The translations under genes were made by a program, and so were the position numbers. 64,000 nt of DNA from the NCBI GenBank assembly GCA_044841755.1, contig JAXOFM010000003.1, forward strand, positions 248,001 to 312,000, read 5' to 3'. Source of the DNA: CAZAPO01 sp044841755. GTDB taxonomy: Bacteria > Bacteroidota > Bacteroidia > Flavobacteriales > Flavobacteriaceae. Positions 46,264 to 54,439 of this stretch are shown piece by piece (position 1 is the first letter of the stretch; every line of letters begins with the position of its first letter). The notes beneath the pieces are model-generated. The model saw only the letters and a list, made by a program, of their open reading frames with translations. It ran no database searches and was not told where the DNA came from.

Positions 46264-46986
46264 TTACAAACTATTCCAATTTTTAAACTTAACTGACTGA
46301 CGACTAGAAACATCAATAGTTTCACCTGATGTTAATCTAATTTGTAATCTATTATTAAAGTGAGGGTAAATTTCTTGAATATAATGTATGTTGATAATCT
46401 GACTTCTATTCGCTCTAAAGAATACTGTGGGATCTAATTTTTCTTCTAATAGATTTAAAGAACGTTTGATCATTGCTTTTTGATCTCCAAAATATAAACG
46501 TGCATAATTTTCTAAGGATTCTATGAAACGAATTTCTGATAATGGAACAAAATGACAATTTTCTCCGTCTTTGATAAAAATCTTGCGATGCATTGGTAAC
46601 ACCTCTGGAGTAACTATGCTTTTCTTTATCAGCTCTTGTTTTACTTTTTCTATAGTTTTAGCAAATCGTTCTTCACGTAAAGGTTTAACTAAATAATCTA
46701 AAGCATTTAATTCAAAAGCTTTTACCGCATATTGATCATAAGCTGTTGTAAAAACAACTTCTGGAACGTTTCCTAATTCTTCCAACAACTCAAAACCCGA
46801 TTTTTCTGGCATATGGATATCTAGAAAAATAATATCTGGTGCTTCGGCTTCGATAATTTGGATGGCCTCATCCACATTTGAAGCTTCTCCAACTACATGA
46901 AATTCTTTATGTAACTTTAAAGCACGCTTTACCTCTTCTCGAGCCAAACGCTCATCATCTACAATAATGGTTTTAAATGTTTTCAT
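46264..46986 (-). CDS. LytTR response regulator (system 3)
   Basis: This is a 240-aa regulator. The receiver has D10-D11 and phospho-acceptor D56 in IIFLDIHMP, with TTAYDQYAVKAFEL and YLVKPL. The LytTR domain begins at about residue 135, with IRFIESLENYARLYF and FFRANRSQIINIHYIQEI. Its start overlaps the kinase gene by 14 bases, so they are translated together. The two 41-bp blocks flank this gene pair and are the best candidates for its binding sites. Confidence 0.95.
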   Translation of the reverse strand: MKTFKTIIVDDERLAREEVKRALKLHKEFHVVGEASNVDEAIQIIEAEAPDIIFLDIHMPEKSGFELLEELGNVPEVVFTTAYDQYAVKAFELNALDYLVKPLREERFAKTIEKVKQELIKKSIVTPEVLPMHRKIFIKDGENCHFVPLSEIRFIESLENYARLYFGDQKAMIKRSLNLLEEKLDPTVFFRANRSQIINIHYIQEIYPHFNNRLQIRLTSGETIDVSSRQSVKFKNWNSL

Positions 46987-48064
46987 TGGTCTCTAAAGGT
47001 AAAATTAGTTGAGCCTGCACTCTATTATCAGTGATTTGGGTCAAGTAAAAAGAAGCGTCATTTTTATACTGTAACGCTAAGCGTTCTTGTAAGTTCTTTA
47101 GTCCAACTCCTCGAGATTTCTTCGATGTTAATTTTCCAGGATTTTGAACTTTTATGGTTACTTTATTATTTGTTTTCGCTATTTCTAAGGAAACTGTTCC
47201 TCCCTTGATAAATTTATCAATTCCATGTTTAATTGCATTTTCTATTAATAATTGAATGCTTAAGGTTGGTATTTTATATTGCTCTATACTTTTATCTAAT
47301 GTGATGTTTAATGTCAAACGTTCTTCAAAACGCAATTTTTCCAATTCTATATAATCATTCACTAGTTCCAATTCCTTTTGAATAGAAATTAAATCATCGT
47401 CTTTTTCATATAGAGATGATCGTAATAAATCCGATAATAAATCAATAGCTCTTCTCGCTTTACTCGGGTTCTCCTCTACCAAAGATTTGATTGAGTTTAA
47501 CGAATTGAATAAAAAATGGGGATTCAACTGAGCCGATAAATTATCTAATTGAATTTGCTTGGTAAGAATAGAAAGTTGGGCATTTTCTTTAGCTGTAGCA
47601 ACCTCTCTTAGATAATAATGATATAAATGATATGCTAAGATCCAAATAGACATCAAACGCAAGCCTGTAAGCAAAATTGGATCCCAATAAATAAGTGCTC
47701 TCCTTAAATCACGCTCTTCACCTGCAATAGCAGTCCAATAGAGATACCATTTTATATTATTCAATAGTACATATAAAACAGCTAAAAGGATAATACTTGG
47801 GATTACCCTACGAAGTAATTTTTTAATGGATAAATCATTCCATTTATTCTTTAAAGCAAACAACCTGTAACAATGTGTTAGAAAAATTCCGATAGAAATA
47901 TCTAACAGATAATTTAATAATGTATAAAAGACACCGTAATTATCTCTTGTATACACCGTATAAGCCCAATAGACTGCTACAATACCCCAACCTAACAATT
48001 GACATAACCAATAGAGATTAGAAGACTTTTTTGCTAATAATGTATTTGCTTTCAGATTCATCAA
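46973..48064 (-). CDS. LytS-type sensor histidine kinase (system 3)
   Basis: This is a 363-aa membrane kinase with four hydrophobic segments in the first 150 residues. Phospho-acceptor H183 is in QLNPHFLFNSLNSIKSL, the N box is LLIENAIKHGI and the G box is GVGLKNLQERLAL. The first two codons are both ATG, and either could start translation. A copy of the 41-bp block with an exact -7 box lies 37 bp upstream, which suggests autoregulation. Confidence 0.92.
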   Translation of the reverse strand: MMNLKANTLLAKKSSNLYWLCQLLGWGIVAVYWAYTVYTRDNYGVFYTLLNYLLDISIGIFLTHCYRLFALKNKWNDLSIKKLLRRVIPSIILLAVLYVLLNNIKWYLYWTAIAGEERDLRRALIYWDPILLTGLRLMSIWILAYHLYHYYLREVATAKENAQLSILTKQIQLDNLSAQLNPHFLFNSLNSIKSLVEENPSKARRAIDLLSDLLRSSLYEKDDDLISIQKELELVNDYIELEKLRFEERLTLNITLDKSIEQYKIPTLSIQLLIENAIKHGIDKFIKGGTVSLEIAKTNNKVTIKVQNPGKLTSKKSRGVGLKNLQERLALQYKNDASFYLTQITDNRVQAQLILPLETNENI

Positions 48065-48099
48065 CTACAAAGAAAAACATTACTTTTTAATACAGAAAG

Positions 48100-48141
48100 C
48101 AAAAGTACAGGAGCGTTAAATAATAGAATTAAATGTAAATA
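48100..48141 (-). promoter_or_regulatory. Copy 2 of the 41-bp promoter/operator block (kinase-regulator operon)
   Basis: The minus strand reads TACTTTTG at 48107-48100, an exact TAnnTTTG box. The plus-strand block is AAAAGTACAGGAGCGTT (48101-48117), 11 variable bases, then TTAAATGTAAATA (48129-48141). No -33 TTG is present at 17-23 bp. Two half-sites, AACGCTCC and TTACATTTAA on the minus strand, are 20 bp apart. Confidence 0.7.
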
Positions 48142-48256
48142 GAATAAGATGTACTCTTATTAAAAGTTACAAAAATAACATATCACCTAATTTAATAAGA
48201 TTTAAATATCCAGTTAAAAATGAGCTAATAAATCACAATATTGATATTGTTTTGCT

Positions 48257-49243
48257 TTATTGGTTAATCTCTCTCCCTTCAAGATTAAAATTAGTTCTTC
48301 CAATATATTTACCTTCCTTATTGTAGTTGAAAATTGATTTAGCAATACCATTCCTATCTTCCGTCTTTTCTCCTTTTCTATTATAGTATGTAATGCTTTC
48401 CCTGGTCATATTGGATCTATAAACTATCTTTCCATAAGCTCTTTGCTCATGTGGATACCCTAAAGTATTCATATAATAAATACTGGATGGTTTCCCATAT
48501 TTATTAAATTCTCTCCAATTTATTTTTGCTAAATCAAACCTTGGATGCAAAAATAGATTTCCATTCTCATCAAGAAACTGTTCTTCATAGAACATTCCAT
48601 CCTGATTAAATTGAAAAATTACAGTTGCATAGCCATTTACCCCATTTACTATTTGCCCCTCTCTTGAGCGACTTTGTCTGTAAAGGGTAAGACCGTTTCG
48701 ATCATAATCGAAATGTACAATTGGAAACCCATTACCATCTGGAATGGTATCATTGGTTACAGAAAATTGAATTTCTGTGGCGAGTTCATTATTGATGTTT
48801 CTGGTAACTTTAGAATATGCCACACCTTCTGTTACTAAATTACCTTTGCTAAGATTTTCCTTTTTAATCCAATATCCATTAGTGTTTAATGTATATTTCC
48901 TCTCATCTACTCCTCCTGAAACACTAACATATTCACCTTTTGTGTTCCTGTATTTCTCAATAAAATGATCATTAAAATATGAGCGCACTAGTTCGTGTGC
49001 TCCATAATTCCCTTGGTTACTTTTCTTTCCTTCAAAATAGAATTTTACGCTTTTTAATCTATTTTGATTATCGAATTCAACATAATAAGCATATATTTTC
49101 TGTGCTTCATCTTCACTAATCTTTATACTTGGCTTAACGCTTCGTTCGGAATGATCTATGTTCCATTCCATGTAATAACCAGACTGTTGTGCACATATGA
49201 TTTGAATAGACATATATGCCATTAAAAATATAATATTCTTCAT
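48257..49243 (-). CDS. Exported repeat protein of unknown function
   Basis: This 328-aa protein begins with a signal peptide (MKNIIFLMAYMSIQIICAQQ). The body consists of imperfect repeats of about 45-50 residues of the pattern F-D-x-N-G-x-x-x-x-x-x-Y, for example FNQDGMFYEEQFLDENGNLF and YNKEGKYIGRTNFNLEGREI, mixed with NGYATVIFQ/NGIAKSIFN strands. They recall the antiparallel strand repeats of YwqK/RHS-like surface proteins. No enzymatic motif is visible. The start lies six bases from the esterase gene upstream, so the two are co-transcribed. Confidence 0.78.
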   Translation of the reverse strand: MKNIIFLMAYMSIQIICAQQSGYYMEWNIDHSERSVKPSIKISEDEAQKIYAYYVEFDNQNRLKSVKFYFEGKKSNQGNYGAHELVRSYFNDHFIEKYRNTKGEYVSVSGGVDERKYTLNTNGYWIKKENLSKGNLVTEGVAYSKVTRNINNELATEIQFSVTNDTIPDGNGFPIVHFDYDRNGLTLYRQSRSREGQIVNGVNGYATVIFQFNQDGMFYEEQFLDENGNLFLHPRFDLAKINWREFNKYGKPSSIYYMNTLGYPHEQRAYGKIVYRSNMTRESITYYNRKGEKTEDRNGIAKSIFNYNKEGKYIGRTNFNLEGREINQ

Positions 49244-49249
49244 GCTACT

Positions 49250-50362
49250 TTAAATTTTCGTTTTCGATAATCCTTCTTTTGCTCTTTTAGAATCTGGATT
49301 ATCTTCTAATATGATTTGAAAAATATTTCTTGCCTCTTTCTTATCACCATTAGACAAATAAAATTCTGCTACTATAAAAGCCCAACTCACTCTTAATTGT
49401 TTTGTTAATTTATCTCCTCCAAATTCTTCATGAAATTTCTTGAATGTTTCAAATTCTTTTGCCTTAATTGCTAATCTAAGAAGTGAATATTTTGAAAATG
49501 TAGGTGGTTCCAAATCTTTACCGTAGAGTTTGTGTCTTGTTTGATAATAATCATTAAAATAGGCAAGACCTCCTAATTTATTCAATTCATCTAAAGTAGA
49601 AAGATGAAGATCCTGGTAAAAATTGAAATAAGATAAAATCCCATGATAAATTGTTGTATAAGGTGTGGACCTATGTTGCTCTCCCTTTAAATCTTTAAAA
49701 TACCAACGCAATCTTGTTTTTTCTTCATCCAACAATTTGTTTAATGCAGTAGTTCCCTCTCTAACCCCATTTTCTTCTTTGTATGATGAGTAATAAAGAA
49801 ATGTAGATAAGTCTTTATTATTCTTTAGAAACTTACTAAACCTATCTATTTTACTCTCTACAGGATAGGGACTGGATAAAATATAGCCATCAAATAATTG
49901 CGGGAATTTCATAAAAGATTCTACTCCAAATCCGCCAGCATAAGCCCAACCAAATAGTAATCGCTTGTTAGAGGTTCTATAATTTTCATCTACATAAGGT
50001 ATTAATTCAGACTTTAAATAATCTAAAAACTCCGCTCTATCAGAACTGAAGGTGCGCATACGAGTTGCCTCATTGTTGGTAATTCCAACTACAATAAAAT
50101 CGGGTGCAGTGTCAAACGCGCTAAACGATTGATACAAGCTAACTCCATACAAAAAGAAACGCTGGCCATCTAATAGATATACAACAGGATAGTTTATATT
50201 CGATTCATGGTAATCATTAGGCAAATATACTTGAATATTCTTTGAGGCTTTTAAGACCTTGGACTCGATTGTAATATTCTCCCCTACTAAATTAGGGTTC
50301 TTAGTTTGTGCAAAAGAGTTTAACACTAGTAAAAGTGCTAAAACTGTAAATATTTGTTTCAT
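49250..50362 (-). CDS. Exported esterase-D-like hydrolase with helical tail
   Basis: This is a 370-aa protein. The frame opens at 50383, but the signal peptide (MKQIFTVLALLLVLNSFAQ) begins at the ATG at 50360-50362, and a -7 box overlaps the longer start. The alpha/beta hydrolase domain has YPVVYLLDGQRFF, a family motif. The usual GxSxGG elbow reads LLFGWAYAGGFG, so the nucleophile serine appears to be alanine, and activity is doubtful. The C-terminal 100 residues form helical TPR-like repeats (GDKKEARNIFQIILEDNPDSKRA). It is followed six bases later by the repeat-protein gene. Confidence 0.82.
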   Translation of the reverse strand: MKQIFTVLALLLVLNSFAQTKNPNLVGENITIESKVLKASKNIQVYLPNDYHESNINYPVVYLLDGQRFFLYGVSLYQSFSAFDTAPDFIVVGITNNEATRMRTFSSDRAEFLDYLKSELIPYVDENYRTSNKRLLFGWAYAGGFGVESFMKFPQLFDGYILSSPYPVESKIDRFSKFLKNNKDLSTFLYYSSYKEENGVREGTTALNKLLDEEKTRLRWYFKDLKGEQHRSTPYTTIYHGILSYFNFYQDLHLSTLDELNKLGGLAYFNDYYQTRHKLYGKDLEPPTFSKYSLLRLAIKAKEFETFKKFHEEFGGDKLTKQLRVSWAFIVAEFYLSNGDKKEARNIFQIILEDNPDSKRAKEGLSKTKI

Positions 50363-50380
50363 GATTGATTTTTGAAACGC

Positions 50381-50388
50381 CAAAAATA
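50381..50388 (-). promoter_or_regulatory. -7 promoter box of the esterase gene
   Basis: On the minus strand 50388-50381 reads TATTTTTG, an exact TAnnTTTG. It lies 18 bp upstream of the chosen start and overlaps the alternative start at 50383. Confidence 0.45.
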
Positions 50389-50452
50389 ATTGATAAGGAT
50401 CATTTCTTACCGAGCTTTTAAGATATTTAAGTTTTGTTTAACGCTATGCTTC

Positions 50453-52996
50453 TTAAACTTCTTTTCTTAATACTTCTAAGGGAGGACTCTTTAAAACACT
50501 TCTTATATTACTTAAACCTATTACTAAAACTAAGGCTGTAATACCTGGGAAGAAAACTATAAAGGGTATTCCTGATGGCACAAATGGCTCTTCAAAGAGC
50601 AATGTTGCTAAAAGCTGACTTCCAATTAAAGACAATATAATACCAATTAAACTTCCAAGAATTCCTAAATAGAGATATTCTAAAGTTGTAATTTTTAAAA
50701 TTTGTTTGCTTTTAGCTCCCATGGTTCTCAGCAATACGCTTTCTTTTATACGCTGGTATTTACTCGTACGAACTGAACCGATAAGCACAATAATACCAGT
50801 AAGAATACTAAAGAAAGCCATAAAATTAATTACCCAAGAGACCTTATTTAGAATGTTCTCTATAGTATAATATATCTGCCTCAAATCTATAACAGTAACA
50901 TTTGGAAATTCTTTAACCAAGCTTCTCTGCAGTATCGCAGAACTTTCTTCATCAGGAACATACGATGTCAATACATGAAATTGTGGTGCGTTTTCTAATA
51001 CTCCTTTTGGAAATACTATTGTAAAATTCATTTGCATACGTGCCCAATCTACTTGTCTAATACTTCCAACTGTAGTTTCCATTAAAACTCCTTGAACATT
51101 GAAAACAATTTCGTCTCCAATTGTAACTTGAGCACTTTCAGCAAGATCATCGGAAATAGAAATTTTAACAGCCTCTCCTAAAGTCAATTCTGGAATCCAT
51201 TCCCCTTCAAGTATAGATTCTGAAGCTATTAAAGAATCTCTGTAGGTCGTTCTAAATTCGTGGTTAAGTATCCATCTGCGTACTTGTGAAGCTGTATCTT
51301 TTCGTATTTCATTAACTGTTCTCCCTTTTATAGTGTGCATTCGCATTGTAACAAGCGACATATTATCAACAACATTTAATCCTTTTTGTGTAACATTATT
51401 TGCTACGTCTTGACGCTGATCTGGTTGAACATCTAACAGAATAATGTTTGCATTTTCACCATTACCTTGTATAGATGTTTTTGATAACAAAATATCTTTA
51501 GTAAAGTATAAGGTACTTATAAGGAAGGTTCCTAAACCAATTGCGAGTATTAATACAATGGTTTGATTGTTTGGTCTGAATAGATTTAACAGGCTCTGGC
51601 GTGCTGAAAAGCTCCAATTTTTAGGAAAGAACTTTTTCAATGCTTTCATAAAGAGCATCGAAATTCCTGCTAAAATAGAGAATGTAACCACAACTCCTAT
51701 AACAAACGACATTGCATAAAATGCATTAGAAAGCAACCACAACGTAAACAAGAAAAGGAATAATAATATTATACTAAATGTTATAATTCTTGCCTTTCTA
51801 GGCTTAGCCGTATTGCTTTCACTAACACGCAATACTTCTAATGGTGAAACATACCATGTATTTAGCAATGGTAATAATGCAAATAATACCGACATAAGCA
51901 TTCCTAAAGCAACTCCCATTATTATTGGCTGCAATGAAATGGACACTTCAACATCAAATGGTAAAAAGCCCTTTAGTATTAAAGGGAAAGTTTCTTGTAA
52001 ACCAACGCCCAGAAGGGTACCTATGAATCCTCCTAACAGTCCCATGAACGCAACTTGTATTAAATAAATAAGGAATGACTGTTTCCGTGAAGCTCCCAAG
52101 CATTTAAGAACTGCAAGCGATACCAATTTTTCTTTGATATAAATATGAACAGAACTGGCAACACCAATACAACCAAGCAAGAGTGCAATAAAGGCTGCTA
52201 AGTTCAAGAACTTTCCAAAATTATCATAACTACGTCCAAGTCGTTCGCTTGTACTGCTATGCGTGTCTATATCTGCATTTTCATCATCGAGTATAGGATC
52301 AACATTTTTATCGAGCAACTCTAAATTAACATCAGGATCGTAAAAGTAATACTGATATTCTTTTCTACTACCAACTTGAAGAAGTTCGGTCTTATCAACC
52401 AGTTCAAAAGGTATAAGTATCGAAGGTGCAATTGAACTAGAAACTGCAGAAGAACCAGGAATAGATTTTAATTTACCAACAATAGGTAATGTGAGTTCAC
52501 CAACCTTTATCGAATCTCCCACTTCTATTTCAAATTGCAGCATCATGGTGGCATCTACTACTGCTCCACCACTACTCTGATAATCTGCCGCCGCAGAAAC
52601 GGGTTCTGTCTCTAAACTTCCATAAAATGGGAAATCTCCTTCAATACCTCTTATGCGCACTAATTTTGCACTACCATTCTTTGGAAATGCTGCCATAGAA
52701 GAAAAAGTGACTTCTGATGCATCTGCACCACCAAGGGAGTCCATTATAGCTTGTACTCTTTCATTTGGTAGATTGTTAGAATCAATAATGAAATCAGCAC
52801 CCATTAAAGACTTTGATTGCCTTTGTATATTCTCTTTTAGATTATGGCTAAACAACTGAATGGACACCACAGCTGCAATACCCAAAACTATGGATGCCAT
52901 AAAAAGTAAAAGTCTAGAGCTACTAGCTTTACCGTCTCTCCATGCCATTTTTAGCAACCAAGAATAACCTGCTTTGGTATTTAAAGATGTACTCAT
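50453..52996 (-). CDS. FtsX-family ABC permease (YbbP-like)
   Basis: This is an 847-aa inner-membrane protein with about ten hydrophobic segments in a one-plus-groups arrangement and two FtsX domains (IALLLGCIGVASSVHIYI and FMAFFSILTGIIVLIGSV). Large periplasmic MacB-like domains precede each group. The C-terminal PPLEVLR motif, repeated as SPLEVLR in the middle, is typical of this family. The size and partner gene match YbbP, a permease without known substrate in E. coli. The start overlaps the ATPase stop by one base. Confidence 0.9.
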   Translation of the reverse strand: MSTSLNTKAGYSWLLKMAWRDGKASSSRLLLFMASIVLGIAAVVSIQLFSHNLKENIQRQSKSLMGADFIIDSNNLPNERVQAIMDSLGGADASEVTFSSMAAFPKNGSAKLVRIRGIEGDFPFYGSLETEPVSAAADYQSSGGAVVDATMMLQFEIEVGDSIKVGELTLPIVGKLKSIPGSSAVSSSIAPSILIPFELVDKTELLQVGSRKEYQYYFYDPDVNLELLDKNVDPILDDENADIDTHSSTSERLGRSYDNFGKFLNLAAFIALLLGCIGVASSVHIYIKEKLVSLAVLKCLGASRKQSFLIYLIQVAFMGLLGGFIGTLLGVGLQETFPLILKGFLPFDVEVSISLQPIIMGVALGMLMSVLFALLPLLNTWYVSPLEVLRVSESNTAKPRKARIITFSIILLFLFLFTLWLLSNAFYAMSFVIGVVVTFSILAGISMLFMKALKKFFPKNWSFSARQSLLNLFRPNNQTIVLILAIGLGTFLISTLYFTKDILLSKTSIQGNGENANIILLDVQPDQRQDVANNVTQKGLNVVDNMSLVTMRMHTIKGRTVNEIRKDTASQVRRWILNHEFRTTYRDSLIASESILEGEWIPELTLGEAVKISISDDLAESAQVTIGDEIVFNVQGVLMETTVGSIRQVDWARMQMNFTIVFPKGVLENAPQFHVLTSYVPDEESSAILQRSLVKEFPNVTVIDLRQIYYTIENILNKVSWVINFMAFFSILTGIIVLIGSVRTSKYQRIKESVLLRTMGAKSKQILKITTLEYLYLGILGSLIGIILSLIGSQLLATLLFEEPFVPSGIPFIVFFPGITALVLVIGLSNIRSVLKSPPLEVLRKEV

Positions 52997-53685
52997 TAAT
53001 CTAAGTCGGTTCTTTCGTTACTGAAAATCTTTCCTCCCTTTAAGCGAAGAATCTGTTGGGTTCTATTTGCTAAATCTAAATCATGTGTTATAATTACTAA
53101 GGTGGTTCCTGCTTCCTTATTAAGATCAAAAAGCAATTGTATTACCTTTTCTCCAGTTTCTTCATCAAGGTTACCTGTTGGTTCGTCTGCGAACAAAATA
53201 CTTGGTTTATTAGAGAACGCTCGTGCCAATGCTACTCGTTGTTGCTCACCTCCTGATAATTGTGATGGATAATGATGAACACGTTCTTTGAGCCCCACTT
53301 TTTCTAATAATTCTAATCCTATTTTTTTTGCATCTTTTGCCCCTTGGAGCTCTAAAGGAACTACAACATTCTCCAAAGCAGTTAAAGTTGGAAGTAATTG
53401 AAAATTCTGAAAAATAAACCCAACTTCCTTGTTTCTTAATTGAGCGCGCTCATCCTCATTAAGTTTATCTAAATTTTCATTACAAAGCTCCACTGTTCCT
53501 CTATTAGGGTAATCTAATCCAGCACATAAACCTAGTAATGTTGTTTTTCCGCTACCTGAAGGTCCTACAATTGAAAAGGTTTCTCCCTTTTCAACTTCAA
53601 AAGAAATATTTTGAAGTACTGTAATACTTCTTGATCCACTAGAGTAGGTCTTTTCGAGCTCGTTAATCTTTAATATCTTTGACAT
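52996..53685 (-). CDS. ABC transporter ATP-binding protein (YbbA/LolD-like)
   Basis: This is a 229-aa ATPase with Walker A GPSGSGKTT, Q-loop VGFIFQNFQLLPTLTALENV, signature LSGGEQQRVALARA, Walker B ILFADEPTGNLD and H-loop IITHD. It belongs to the LolD/MacB/YbbA group. It overlaps the permease gene by one base and is divergent from a TesA-like gene whose start is 64 bp away. The same arrangement of ybbA-ybbP next to tesA occurs in E. coli and supports the YbbA assignment. Confidence 0.93.
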   Translation of the reverse strand: MSKILKINELEKTYSSGSRSITVLQNISFEVEKGETFSIVGPSGSGKTTLLGLCAGLDYPNRGTVELCNENLDKLNEDERAQLRNKEVGFIFQNFQLLPTLTALENVVVPLELQGAKDAKKIGLELLEKVGLKERVHHYPSQLSGGEQQRVALARAFSNKPSILFADEPTGNLDEETGEKVIQLLFDLNKEAGTTLVIITHDLDLANRTQQILRLKGGKIFSNERTDLD

Positions 53686-53749
53686 ATAATTTGTATAGAA
53701 AAAGTAAATGACTCCAAATATAAATATTCCCCATAGTTCAACTTTGTTA

Positions 53750-54433
53750 ATGTTTCGTTATTTTATTTTAATTGCTTTACTGTTTTCTTGTGGCAATGAA
53801 GCTTCAAAAGGTTCAATAGAGGCAAATAAAGAAGCTTCTAAAGTAGAAACTAATAATGAAGAGAATAATACTAGTAAGGCCAAAACCATAGTATTCTTTG
53901 GAGATAGTTTAACAGCTGGTTATGGACTCGACGATAGTAATGATGCATATCCTTCACTTATTCAATCTAAGATTGATTCTTTAAACCTTAATTATACTGT
54001 TGTGAACTCGGGAGTTAGTGGAGAAACTACCTCTGGTGGAATAAGTAGAATTGGTTGGGTATTAAACCAACAAGTAGATGTTTTTGTTCTTGAACTGGGT
54101 GCAAATGATGGTTTACGCGGAATCACACTTTCTGAAACAAGACAAAATCTGCAAGCGATTATTGATGCTGTAAAGCTAAAATTTCCTGAATCCACTATTA
54201 TTCTGGCAGGAATGCAGCTTCCTCCTAACCTTGGTCAGGATTATACAACAGAGTTCAGAAATATTTTTAATGAATTAGCAGCAAACAATTCGCTAGCCAT
54301 TATTCCTTTCTTACTAAAAGATGTTGGTGGTATCCCAGAGTTAAATCTGGAAGATGGCATACATCCTAATGTTGAAGGTCAAAAAATTGTAGCCAATAAT
54401 GTTTGGGAAGTCTTAAGTGAATTTGTAAAATAA
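53750..54433 (+). CDS. TesA-like SGNH esterase/thioesterase, lipoprotein
   Basis: This is a 227-aa protein. The frame opens at 53708, but the lipoprotein signal (MFRYFILIALLFSC, cysteine 14) begins at the ATG at 53750. A polar linker of about 30 residues follows. The SGNH hydrolase domain has S53 in FFGDSLTAGYG, the GANDG block and the DGIHPN block with catalytic Asp and His. E. coli TesA is a periplasmic thioesterase/lysophospholipase L1. Here the enzyme seems to be membrane-anchored. It is divergent from the YbbA-like gene. Confidence 0.9.
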   Translation: MFRYFILIALLFSCGNEASKGSIEANKEASKVETNNEENNTSKAKTIVFFGDSLTAGYGLDDSNDAYPSLIQSKIDSLNLNYTVVNSGVSGETTSGGISRIGWVLNQQVDVFVLELGANDGLRGITLSETRQNLQAIIDAVKLKFPESTIILAGMQLPPNLGQDYTTEFRNIFNELAANNSLAIIPFLLKDVGGIPELNLEDGIHPNVEGQKIVANNVWEVLSEFVK

Positions 54434-54439
54434 TCCTTT

